NCBI GenBank assembly: GCA_025084515.1
Contig: JAJAGP010002218.1
Location: 1-64,000 of the forward strand
DNA length: 64,000 nt
Reading direction: 5' to 3'
Origin: Ancistrus triradiatus
Lineage: Eukaryota; Chordata; Actinopteri; Siluriformes; Loricariidae
In this document: positions 51,403 to 61,624 of the stretch, piece after piece
Numbering within the stretch: position 1 is the first letter of the stretch
Layout of the letters: every line of letters starts with the position of its first letter
Made by a program: the position numbers and the translations under genes
The notes under the pieces: generated by a model
What the model saw: only the letters and a program-made list of their open reading frames with translations
What the model was told of the DNA's origin: nothing
Database searches by the model: none

Positions 51403-52629
51403 TATACTGTATGCCATGCTATGTATCTGGGAAAATGCATGTGGATGCAGCAAGTTACTGTCTAAGTGCTTGTGTGTTGAATGAGTGGCCTTGGGTTGCT
51501 TCTCAGTGCTCATATCCAAGTATTGACAGGTAAAAAGACATTATTAGGGCTGGTAATGTGGCTGTGTTGGGTTGAGTGTTTAATGAAGAATGGGGTGAGC
51601 AGTTTCCTCATCCACATCGATACTACAGTTCTGTACACACGCATCCCATATTTCATTATCGGATATCTGGTCACTGCAGTCATACATGATACAGATACAG
51701 AAGATTAGAGGTAGTTTGAAAATGCTAAAATATTGTTTTAAAAGCTATATGAACAAGCCAGAGAAAATTCATAATGGTCTGTAAAAATACAGGGACAACT
51801 AGGAAAAATGAGAATCAAAGAAAGAGCAGCTAGAGAATATGAAAGAGCAGGTGGAGAGTGGTAATAAAAGAATGCAGAGATGGTGAGATGGAGAAAATGA
51901 AGGTTGCTGTGCTATGGTTTCTGCCCTGATTACCTCTTAGAATTGCTCCTCACCGTAAGTGTTGTCCGGGTCAGGGGAATTTGCACCATGCAGACCAGAT
52001 CTTCCCTCTATGACATGTTTTTAATCCTATCTGCCTGGTCTTTGTTATTCCTCTAGCATTGGTGGCACCCAATCAAAAGTAGTGACAGAAATGCATGAGA
52101 TTGTCCCCTCGTGTCCTTTCATCATCACCTCCTCCATAGCTCACCTCAACCTTGTGTGTTTTAAACCTGCAACCAATCCGTTCCCTATTTTGGTCTGCAT
52201 GGCTAAGCATAAATCACTTTGCGCCAACTGGGAAGTCTTCTTTTTCTCCATTGGACTCGCAGATTTAGTGGCATTTCAAATAGATAAACACAAGCAACAT
52301 TTATCAGCGCTACAAAAGGGGGGGCTTAATCAAAGGGTCCTGGTCCTTGGTCTGCAGTGTCTCCATTTACCTTGAGATAAATCCATTGGGGTGACCAGCA
52401 GTGTAGCGGGGCACCTGACAAATCACCACCGTCAGCGCGTTCTGTGTTGCGGCTTATTGGCCTTTCTCTAAGTGGTCTTACCCTTCACCGAAAAGGATGG
52501 GGCTTGTCAGACAAGGGCAGATTAAAGTTAGACAAAAAGAAATGATTTGTTATTAGAGAACACCCATTGTGAATCGTGAAAAGGGAAACAAATATGTATG
52601 AGAGCTGGATATTCTCTCGACATCCGTAT

Positions 52630-52684
<55 letters not shown>

Positions 52685-53518
52685 AACACAGGTAGAGAAG
52701 GAGGGTTGGAGGTGAAGTGGATGAGCCTAGGGTTGGAGGGATTCGATTAAGGAATAGAAAATGAGTGTGTGAGGTGGTATTACACAAGCAGACATCATCA
52801 TTTAAGGGCTGGAGAATCTTAAATGCTCTTCTCTGTCTTTCTCAGTGTTAAAGAGAAAAGATGAGTGTCAGGAGGAGAGAATCTTCAATGTGCTCTTTTT
52901 AAGAATGAGGTGGTGCCGAATGATAATGTGATGCAGAGTGAGCAACAGTAGAGGTCAAGTCATAGAGTCAAAAACATCTCCGAAGTTTAACATGGAGGAT
53001 TAACCAGAAATTCATAGATGAAGATAATAAACTATTGACACTATACTTTTGACACTAATATGTTGACACTATACACTATTGCATAAAAATAAACTATTTT
53101 AAGCAACATTTCTAATTTAATTGTATAGATATCATAAGTTTTGTAATATGACAAGCAGAAATTCACTGGCACTAAATATACATATTTATCTGCTAAATTA
53201 CATATAGTTTTGTCAAATGATTAACATAGTTTTTATTGCATTACTCCTGATAAATCGCATTTTTCTTGCTCATATTTGACGTTAAAGGAATAGTTTCTTT
53301 TCTTCTGAAAGCACTACACAGCCATACATGTGGACAATGTCAGCCTTGTCAGAATATGTTGATTATTTTGTAATATTTCATTAGCCACAAAATATACAGT
53401 AGCAATTACCAGAAACATACCTCTTTACTGCAAAGCATTCGTTTTATTTGGTACTTTTATTGGTATTGTTTTTAACACATGTGCCAGGCATGTTGTCAAA
53501 CCATGAGTCAAGTACTTA
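51403..53518. other. 2.1 kb of apparently single-copy DNA
   Basis: No transposon or exon recognised. 52080-52480 is complex and GC-balanced, open for 97 codons on the plus strand without protein similarity, and contains CTTAATCAAAGGG (a TCF/LEF-like site). A (GT)n array is at 52632-52682. Confidence 0.4.
52632..52682. repeat. (GT)n microsatellite
   Basis: About 25 uninterrupted GT units. Confidence 0.97.
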
Positions 53519-54482
53519 CAGTCGTATGAAAAAGTTTGGGCACCCCTGATAATTTTCATGATTTTAGTTTATAAATCATTGGTTGTTCAGATCAGCAACT
53601 TGAGTTAAATATATCATATAGCAGATGAACACAGTGATATTGAGAAGTGAAATGAAGTTTATAGGATTTACAGAAAGTGTGAGTAATTATTCAAACAAAA
53701 TTAGGCAGGTGCATAAATTTGGGCACCCCAACAGAAAAATGACATCAATATTTAGTAGATCCTCCTTTTGTAGAAATAACAGCCGCTAAACGCTTCCTAC
53801 AGCTTCCAGTCTGGATTCTGGTTGAAGGTGCTTTGGACCATTCTTCTTTAGAAACATCTCCAGTTCAGTCATGTTTGATGGTTTCCGAGCATGGACAGCC
53901 CACATTTTCAGTAATATTCATGTCTGGGGGACTGATATGGCCATTCCAGAACGTTGTACTGGTTCCTCTGCATGAATGCCTTAGTAGATTTTGAGCAGGG
54001 TTTGGGGCCGTTGGCCTCGGAGCAACTTTGTCACTGATTCTAGAACATTGTTCTCAAGAATCTGGAGATATTAACTACAATCCATGCGACCCTCAACTTT
54101 AACAAGATTCCTAGTACCTGCACTGGCCACACAGTCCCACAGCATGATGGAACCACCACCAAATTTTACTGTGGGTAGCAAGTGTTTGTCTTGGGATGCT
54201 GTGTTCTTTTTCCGCTCCTTGTTATGTCCAAATAACTTAATTTTAGTTTCATCAGTACACAGCACTTTATTCCAAAATGAAGCTGGATTGTCCAAATGTG
54301 CTGTAGCACACCTCAAGTGACTCTGTTTGTGGCGTGTCTGCAGAAAAGGCTTCTTCTGCATTACTCTCCCATACATCTGCTATATGATATATTTACCTGA
54401 AATTGCTGAGCTGGACAACCAATGATTTATAAAGAAAAATCATGAAAATTATCAGGGGTGCCCAAACTTTTTCATACGACTG
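53519..54482 (-). mobile_element. Tc1-C transposon, internally deleted
   Basis: CAGTCGTATGAAAAAGTTTG starts at 53519 after TA (53517-53518). The inverted end CAAACTTTTTCATACGACTG finishes at 54482 before TA (54483-54484). The ends are perfect over at least 40 bp (GGGCACCCCTGATAATTTTC). The left end has the second, inner motif (AATTTGGGCACCCCAACAGA near 53719), but the right does not because a deletion removed it together with the transposase N terminus. Length 964 bp. Confidence 0.95.
53780..54376 (-). pseudogene. Tc1-C transposase, partial
   Basis: A 101-residue minus-strand frame (54376-54071) reads RVMQKKPFLQTRHKQSHLRC, LCTDETKIKLFGH (first Asp) and TVKFGGGSIMLWDCVASAGT. Beyond its stop, degraded codons of the second-Asp region are visible near 54013, where the Asp codon reads GCC (Ala). 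The rest of the C terminus runs to about 53780 through several frameshifts. No helix-turn-helix domain remains. Confidence 0.88.
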
Positions 54483-54484
54483 TA

Positions 54485-55699
54485 TGCAACTTAATCTGCT
54501 TTTACATATCAATGAGCAAAAGTCATATTTGCAAGACGTGTTTCCAGTTCTGTTCTGGATAATAGTACTGCATATTGGATGTAGAATACATTGTATGTAG
54601 GGAATAGTAATTATGGAACCATTTTGACACAGCCCATATGTACAGGTGCCTCGCAAAGGTCAAGAAATGAAAATGCAATTATTACATTAATAAATTATTA
54701 CAATTATTCGTCATTGATGTGTTAGGGTGGATAGCCCTAATAGTTGTACATGAGTCATTCTGCCGAATGGGTGCCATTTGCTTGTTGTAGCTCTTAAAAA
54801 TTAAACTTCATTTTCTATAGTTTTTGAAGACTGAATCTGACAATGCACATATTTCACTATTCATAAAGAGTTCTTGGTCCAACTCAGGCAAGTTTATTTT
54901 ATTTTAACATGGTTTCTCCTGCTACTGTTATTCAACCCTGTTACTCTTTATTTGGGTTTTCAGCACAGAAGTAGCAAATACATGAAATGTAACCATATGG
55001 CATTTATACTAATAGCATTAGGGCACTGAGCACATTGTAATGATGAAACAAATAACATCTAAAATAGTTTAGGTTACAGAATAGTAAGTCGAGATTGAGC
55101 TTCCTAGTCATAGTTACAGTATAATATCATCAAAGATGCAGGAAAAATATGAGAGAACTAACTTGGTCTTCAGAAGATCCAGATAAATCTTGGTATGTTC
55201 CCTAATTTTCAGAAGTGGGAATATGTTAGCATAGCAGGACTGAGAGAAAACCTGGAGTATTTAAAAATTAAATATTATAGATTTCTCATGAAAAAAATAT
55301 TTATGGCATAGATGGCATATGGAGTGACACAACAATGCAAAAAATAAAGATTTCTGAAGGATTTTAATCAATATATTTCATTGCAAAATGTAATACAGCT
55401 AACAAATGTGAATGTTCAGTGTTCTAGATAGTTTTTATCAATGTTTTAAATAATATACATTAAATTGCAATTGCATCACAGAACATGACACGTTGCTTAA
55501 TAATAAAATGTTTTTACAGTTACTTATATTAATTATCTATACACATAATATCCTGAGGACCGAAATGGCACCTGATCGGTGGAATGGCTCTCATATTGTG
55601 TATTTTGGAAATACCTTTAAGTGTTACATATTGTCATTGAACCAGGTCACCCACCTCTAATAATACACATTATGTATCACACTGTGATACAATTCACTA
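54485..55699. other. 1.2 kb without recognisable gene
   Basis: AT-rich DNA with no repeat or coding signature that I can support. Confidence 0.45.
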
Positions 55700-56155
55700 A
55701 CAGAGAACAGCCATGGCTTAGTGATTACAGCTGTGGATGACTAATCAGGAGATTGTGAGTTTCAGTCCCAGCATTCCCAAGCTGCCTCTGTTAGGTTCTC
55801 AATCAAGACCCTTCATTTTTAACTGCTCAGCTGGGTGGCAGAATTGTCACTTCACTGTTCCAGAGGTAAATGAGCCAGTCCCAACTCTGCACTCTGCCTG
55901 TGTGGAGTTTGCATGTTCTCCCATAGCATGGGATTTCTCTGAGTACTCTGGTTTTTTGCCACAATCCAAAAGACATGCTTCAGGTTAACTGGCCTCTCCA
56001 AATTCCCCCAGTGTGAGTGTGTTTGACAAATACAGTTGTGATCTTCATGGATATATCCATCGATGCTGACATGAGGATAAAATTAACTGCTCGGCTCAGT
56101 TGCTCTGGATAAGGACGTTTGCTAAATGCTGGAAATGTGAGATGTAAATGTAAGT
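55700..56155 (+). mobile_element. mosaic of SINE modules
   Basis: The head CATGGCTTAGTGATTACAGC with TGAGTTTCAGTCCCAGCATT resembles SINE-A heads. The middle GTGGAGTTTGCATGTTCTCC, ACAATCCAAAAGACATGCTT and CAGGTTAACTGGCC is the SINE-C body. The end TTGCTCTGGATAAGGACGTT and GCTAAATGCTGGAAATG is the SINE-A/LINE-L tail. It is either a fused SINE or several overlapping insertions. Confidence 0.65.
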
Positions 56156-56513
56156 CATCTTAACAACACGCACTGTGTAGCTACAGTTATCTGTGAGGTG
56201 CTGCATAGAGTTAGATAGTGTTATAGAAATAATCCCACAGCCCTCGATGCTGGTCAGTCCACAATTCTCATCTTCAATTGTCTGAATAGCTGACATCTTG
56301 CAAAGGTCACCTCATGAACACAAAGAAATGTTACTGCTTACGGTGGTTTACAAACATTTGGTGGATTGATTGTTGAATAAAAGCATGAATAAAACATTTA
56401 TTTGTTATTATTTGTTTGATAGTTTAGTTTTGTGGTAGACTTTAATTAACACAAATTAACTCATTAGATGCTTTGAAAATATGAAACAAACTTTTTGCAG
56501 GCAGATAAATTCT
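56156..56513. other. no feature recognised
   Basis: About 360 bp of ordinary AT-rich sequence. Confidence 0.45.
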
Positions 56514-56514
56514 A

Positions 56515-56554
<40 letters not shown>

Positions 56555-56700
56555 GATAGACAGACAGACAGAATACTTTATTCATCCCCAAAGAGAAATT
56601 TCCTTGTTGCGGCAGAAATGTACTTACATGACAAATACAATGAGATAGATAAAATTTAACAATACAAATAATATATTTATACAAAAAATACAAAATGCAA
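56514..56700. repeat. (AAT)n plus retroposon-tail-like segment
   Basis: (AAT)n at 56514-56553, then GATAGACAGACAGACAGA and ATACTTTATTCATCCCCAAA with GAGAAATTTCCTTG. I recall 'TACTTTATTGATCCC.AAGGGAAATT' as a common end of a fish retroposon next to GATA-type repeats, so this is probably such an end in inverted orientation. The family is not certain. Confidence 0.6.
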
Positions 56701-56809
56701 AAATCTACTTTGCTAAAATTAAAAATAGGAAGAAAGAAAAAAAAAAGAACCATAAAAGAAAAAAAGAAATTAAGAACCAACAGACATTGTGTTGTGCAAA
56801 TAAATGGAT

Positions 56810-56824
56810 TGTTATTATTATTTT

Positions 56825-56862
<38 letters not shown>

Positions 56863-56886
56863 TAATAATAATAATACAACAACAAC

Positions 56887-56926
<40 letters not shown>

Positions 56927-57059
56927 GTTGTTGTTATTATTTGTAAAAAACAAACAACAACATTATTTGTAAAAATAATTTGTCTAATATAAAAATATAT
57001 ATAGTTGTTAATTATAATAGTTATAATAATAATAATAATAATAACACACACATATACAT

Positions 57060-57134
<75 letters not shown>

Positions 57135-57156
57135 AACAACAACAACAACAACAACA

Positions 57157-57218
<62 letters not shown>

Positions 57219-57252
57219 TGTTGTTGTTGTTGTTAATAATAATAATAATAAT
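56810..57252. repeat. cluster of inverted microsatellite cassettes
   Basis: Successive blocks: (AAT)n 56827-56875, AAC units, (ATT)n 56887-56925, GTT units, (AAT)n 57019-57044, (AT)n 57063-57101, (ATT)n 57103-57132, (AAC)n 57132-57156, (AT)n 57158-57217, (GTT)n 57218-57234, (AAT)n 57233-57252. Adjacent blocks are reverse complements around the (AT)n centres, giving nested palindromes. Long Asn, Ile and Leu frames across it are artefacts. Confidence 0.92.
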
Positions 57253-58208
57253 CATATTGGTAAAAGTCCCACTTGCTCCCTCTGGGCAATGAAAATTCTT
57301 ATCTTATCTCAAAAAGTAAATGGATAAAAGGCAATTAATATATTATCTGGTACTTAAAGAAATGAATGTGCAGTATGCCCAGTGGTATTGCTGCAGAGCA
57401 CTATACTGTTCCATCCAGTACTAAATATAGCACCTTATAGTTTTTCTCTCCATCTACACTTCCTAAAACTAAGCTTATACCATCCCGGTAACTTCTACAG
57501 CCATCAATCTTTCATGCCCTCATGTTCCTTGAGACCAACTGCCTTTCAGCAGCTCTGGCCAGATGATGAAGAATGTCACATCCAGATAACCCGCTCTTCA
57601 GCCCTGCGTCTAGGCTGGGGTAATATTAGTACAGTGTACACTCGGCTGCTGGAGAGCTGTGTCTGAGGGGCCTGCAGAACGGAGAGGGTTGTTTAGGAAG
57701 GAGAGAAAGTGAGAGGAAAGAAGAGAGGGGAAGAAAGAAGGACAGGGTCGTGGCAGAGAGATGGAGAGAGGGGAATAAGAAAAAGCCAAAGAGAGAGAGA
57801 AAGAGAGAGAGCCTGTCAGTTTAATGGCCCCTAGAGATTGGCTGTGTCTCTCTTTTTTCCAAAAGTAATCTCCACCAGCTCTAAGCAGGTGTACCAGGGC
57901 CCCGCCACACCATAAATAAATGGGATTGGCAACAGAATGGGGAATCGCATATAAAGCAATAAAGCAATTTTCAATCACAGCCTGCAGGCTGGGCTTCACT
58001 CTCTGCCAGGTAGACTTCAGTCAGTCCCAAGGTTATGGAAACAGTTAGTGAGGCATGGGGTGTGCAGGCCCCTTTCACACAAACAGTTACACACCGGTCC
58101 ACACACACACACTGCACCACACCAGTGCTGTGCTACACACGCAAAAACTTCACCTGCCAATTAGTACATATCATGCTAAGCTTCATCTGGACCCTGGAGC
58201 CGCTATCT
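57253..58208. other. about 950 bp without gene; purine-rich and possibly regulatory
   Basis: 57690-57810 is strongly purine-rich (GAGAGA type). 57880-57990 is non-repetitive with CCATAAATAAATGGGATTGG and AAGCAATAAAGCAATTTTCA, motifs seen in HOX/CDX-type noncoding elements. No coding exon recognised. Confidence 0.4.
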
Positions 58209-58535
58209 AGTCAAGTCAAGTCAGATCTATTTATATAGCGCTTTTTACAATGGAGCATTGTCTCAAAGCAACTTTACAAGTTTAGATTATCTCCTAATAA
58301 CTACGTCCAGTCCCAAATTGAGCAAGCCTAGGGCGACAGTGGCAAGGAAAAACTCCCTGAGTTATAGGAAGAAACCTTGGGAGGACCAAGACTCAAAAAG
58401 GGACCTAACCTCCTTGGGCAGCGTAGATGATAAATCTAAGAGCGAAACTAAAGTCATGGAGTCAAAGTTCGAATAAAATGCACATCGGCATTAAGTGGCC
58501 CGGGTATGATGGGGCTGGAGCTGATGAGCTGATCC
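58209..58535 (-). mobile_element. LINE-K 3' fragment, inverted
   Basis: The tail AGTCAAGTCAAGTCAGATCT marks the 3' end. Then ATAGCGCTTTTTACAATGGA, AGGGCGACAGTGGCAAGGAA, TCCTTGGGCAGCGTAGATGA and CATCGGCATTAAGTGGCCCG. Highly similar to 22.5 kb. Confidence 0.85.
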
Positions 58536-58679
58536 ATAGCTTGCACATACTTTCACACACAACTCTTCCATAGTGTTCTCTTTGATGACAGTTGTAATAG
58601 TTCATATACATACATATATGTATAATGTGGTGTGTTTTCAGTTTGTTTGACTGTTTATTAGTTTATTTAACATTGCATT

Positions 58680-58880
58680 AGCAACAATGGCTATATTCTT
58701 GACAGACACAAGGTTACATCAACACACAAGTCATGAGTGATGTATAGAGTGACCAATCAACCTAATGCATGTCATTGGAATGTGTGAGGAAACCGGAGTA
58801 CCAGGAGTAAACTTCAAACAGGCGGAGACCAGGGTTGGGATTGAACAAGGGAATCTTGTGAGGTGACAGTGAGGTCCCTA
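58680..58880 (-). mobile_element. SINE-C copy, inverted
   Basis: The plus strand starts with the 3' end (GCAACAATGGCTATATTCTT, ACACAAGGTTACATCAACAC), then CAACCTAATGCATGTCATTG, GAGGAAACCGGAGTACCAGG, and the B-box complement GGATTGAAC. Same order as the 32.1 and 41.3 kb copies reversed. Confidence 0.75.
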
Positions 58881-59284
58881 ACGAAGCAAAAAAGAAATTA
58901 AGAAGCATTTTTGGGGGACATTTTTGTATTTTTTTTGGTAAATTCACATTAAATCTCAATAATTCTTCTTTCTGGAGACTTTTTTAGAATAAATAATTCA
59001 TGGTTATACAGCGACCCAGACAATTTTTTTTTTTGTTCCTTTGCTTTTTATTTTTCATTTATTTTATATATATTTTAAATATTTTTTTATTAATTCTTTT
59101 TATTTGCGTCACAGGAAAATAAACAAAAAATGTTAATACACTACATATGAAGTGTATGGGAAATTCAAATTGGGAAAAAAGTATTCCTTTAATTATACCA
59201 GCTACAGTATGTTTCACTTTTGGAAAATGTAAAGGAGCTTAACATTACCTTTGCCATGAACAAATTTAAAGAGAAAACATTGAC
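58881..59284. other. no feature recognised
   Basis: AT-rich stretch with several T homopolymers. No repeat or gene recognised. Confidence 0.45.
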
Positions 59285-59545
59285 TCTGACCCTGTGCTCT
59301 GTCTGTGTCTAGTCTGTATGCCCTCCTTCTGGGTACTTTATTTTATCACAGTTTCCTCCCACATTACAAAGACGTTTGTGGTAAGTTAATTGGTGTTTCT
59401 AAAGTGCTCTTAGTGTGAAAGTGTGTGTGTGCCCTCTGATGGATTGGCATCTTGCCTTGCACCCTGTGCTGCCGGCTTGGCACTGGCTTTCCTGTGACCC
59501 TGGCTAGGATTTAGCATATAAGGAAATGAATGAATGAACGAACAT
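59285..59545 (+). mobile_element. SINE-D copy
   Basis: ACAGTTTCCTCCCACATTAC, AAAGACGTTTGTGGTAAGTT, GCCCTCTGATGGATTGGCAT, CTTGCACCCTGTGCTGCC and GTGACCCTGGCTAGGATTTA, with an AATGAATGAATGAACGAA tail. The short tandem tail supports retroposition. Confidence 0.7.
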
Positions 59546-59776
59546 TGACTCTAACAGTAACATTTTTTCTTTTTATTAGGATTTAATGATATGGAGTTTC
59601 GTCCCAAGAAATTCATATGAATTTCATATGAAGGGAAATGAAAATAACATATTAGAGCAAGCACATTAATATAAACAATGAGATTTGCCTTGGAGCAGGT
59701 ATTACTTTTGATTATATGTTGGAACTGGAAGACATCTGGCTAGTATAATGTAGATAACTGACCAGAATCAATTATC

Positions 59777-59888
59777 TGACTGTGGTGGCCTAGCGGTTAA
59801 GGTACTGGACTACGGACCAGAAGGTCCAGGGTTCAAATCCCACCTCTGCCACGCTGCTACTGTTGGGTAGCTAAATGACATATGTAAA
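59777..59888 (+). mobile_element. SINE-A head with internal deletion
   Basis: Best-preserved tRNA-like head in the window: ACTGTGGTGGCCTAGCGGTT, GGACCAGAAGGTCCAGGGTT and CAAATCCCACCTCTGCCA. After CTGTTGGGTA it jumps to GCTAAATGACATATGTAAAT, a remnant of the tail. The central 80 bp are missing. Confidence 0.82.
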
Positions 59889-59964
59889 TCTTCCAACAAA
59901 AGCACTTTTTCAACGTTGTCATATGCAGGTTTGATATTACTGTTGTTTTTCATTATTATTAAGA

Positions 59965-60115
59965 ACAATTTAAGGCTCTGGATTACAAATTGAAAGTTTA
60001 CAAGCTAAAACCTCAGCTCTGCCAAACTGCCACTGCTGGGTCCTTGAATGCATCCCATAAACCTCAAATGCTCAGTTATAAGTTGTCCTGGATAAGTGCA
60101 GTAAATCTAAATGTA
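59965..60115 (+). mobile_element. degraded SINE-A-like copy
   Basis: TTTAAGGCTCTGGATTACAA, then CCTCAGCTCTGCCAAACTGC, CACTGCTGGGTCCTTGAATG and GTTGTCCTGGATAAGTGCAG. Older and more diverged than the others. Confidence 0.6.
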
Positions 60116-60379
60116 CATTTTTCATGTGGCATGCCTACAATGCAGGTTAGTTCCCTACTTTTATCAAGCAGAAAGCAATAACTAAGAGATCCTTGGCTCA
60201 GTTTGCATGATTAGTAAATTGGACGTTCGTTTTCGAGTCATTGCTGCCTCAATTTGTGAACGCATCAGGCATATATTGAGTTGTACCTTCTCACTTGCAT
60301 ACATCTAGCCCTTTGTGTTGCCAATAGACCCTGAAATAAGTTTTATCCACATTTTAAGCTCACCTTTCCTGGTCACAGT
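60116..60379. other. no feature recognised
   Basis: Short AT-rich interval between two SINEs. Confidence 0.45.
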
Positions 60380-60610
60380 CACAGGGTGTGTTTCACTTAT
60401 CCCTGTATTACCCGAGCGCACCCATGACGGGATGCCAGTCCATAACAAGTATGAGTAGGAGTTACTGTTTCAGCATTGGGGAATGATCCTCTACCAGGCC
60501 TTCTCTCCCTCAGACACAGCCAATCATGTCTGCTGGAAGGCAGATCCGAGACCTGAACCTTGGTCATTAGCACATTAGGGCGCCGCTCCACCCAAGCACC
60601 CCAACCCAAG
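60380..60610 (-). mobile_element. SINE-B copy, inverted
   Basis: The minus strand reads GGGTGCTTGGGTGGAGCGGC, AAGGTTCAGGTCTCGGATCT over the B box, GCAGACATGATTGGCTGTGT, GAGGGAGAGAAGG and TTATGGACTGGCATCCCGTC, and ends near GTGACCAGGAAAGGTGAGCT. The most complete SINE-B here. Confidence 0.7.
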
Positions 60611-61622
60611 ATTAGTGACTTAGTAAAAGACCTAATGTAGAGTGTTTAACAAGTAGCGTCAGACGTGTTTGACAGGGTTGTGATTATGTTTATGCTGTAT
60701 ATAATGTGCGAATGTCCCGGAGACCGGTTGAAGTGAATGAGGTCTATGTGAGGTGTTTGGATTAGAGCTGTGTTCTAGGTGAGAGTGTACATACTGTCGG
60801 GGTTGAGAAGGCAGCTGTGTTGCCTCTGTACGACTAGGTATGTGTGTTGCACTCTGCAGCCAGACAGTGATAAAAGGCCATGCTCCGGAGACCCCCGACT
60901 AGACCAGCTGTGACAAATAGTTTTCCTCGCACCCCTCTCATCATCACCCTCGACCCTCTGTGTGAATTTTTCCTGCAAACACTGGACTCGATTGGATGGA
61001 CAAATGTTTGAGCAGCTTCGAAAGAATACCTGGCCTGAATACTGCTAAGCAAATGTTAGCCCAGTTGTATCGACTGTCTGGTTTTAGGTCTTTCCTTGTT
61101 ATTCCATTTTCTCATCTGCAAGAGCATCATACATATTTGCTCTTTATAATTTAATGATCTAGCACTAAACTACAAAAATTGGCACCTCTGGTTAAATTTG
61201 GTTTTGCTTAACACAATCTTTGCCATTAATACATTTAAATGACATATTTCTATACATTTTATGAACTATTAACTAATCAGTTATGCTCTGAGACCTTACC
61301 TGGAATACCTTTTTTCGGGTCCAATTGTAGAGAACATACACAAGCAATAATACACGAGAGGGAGGGCTTTAACGTGAGATATTGGATCAGTACAGAAGAT
61401 CAGAACACCCATGCCAATATCTCATGTTAAAGCACAACCTCAAGTTTATTATTGCAATTATACCACAGTTCTGTTACCACCATTTATGGTTAGCTTTTAA
61501 GATAAAGTGGAAAGAAAATATTATTTGTTTAATCATTATCTCGCTGCTAAACCCTTCAGTCATTAAAGTCAAGGAACAGAATTACCAATAACTATTTATT
61601 ATATAAACAATAAACACAAATA
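60611..61622. other. 1 kb without recognisable gene
   Basis: Non-repetitive DNA. 60770-61050 is GC-balanced, with short frames on the minus strand that show no protein similarity. Confidence 0.4.
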
Positions 61623-61624
61623 TA

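Noticed and set aside
52082..52375. 97-codon plus-strand frame as a host gene
   Set aside because: No recognisable domain, no splice or start context, and frames of this size occur by chance in this composition.
14094..57252. CRISPR-like arrays
   Set aside because: All tandem repeats are microsatellites with 2-4 bp units and no spacers, in a vertebrate-type genome.
56442..57327. Long poly-Asn, poly-Ile and poly-Leu frames
   Set aside because: Translations of (AAT)n, (AAC)n and (AT)n arrays; present on both strands and in several frames.
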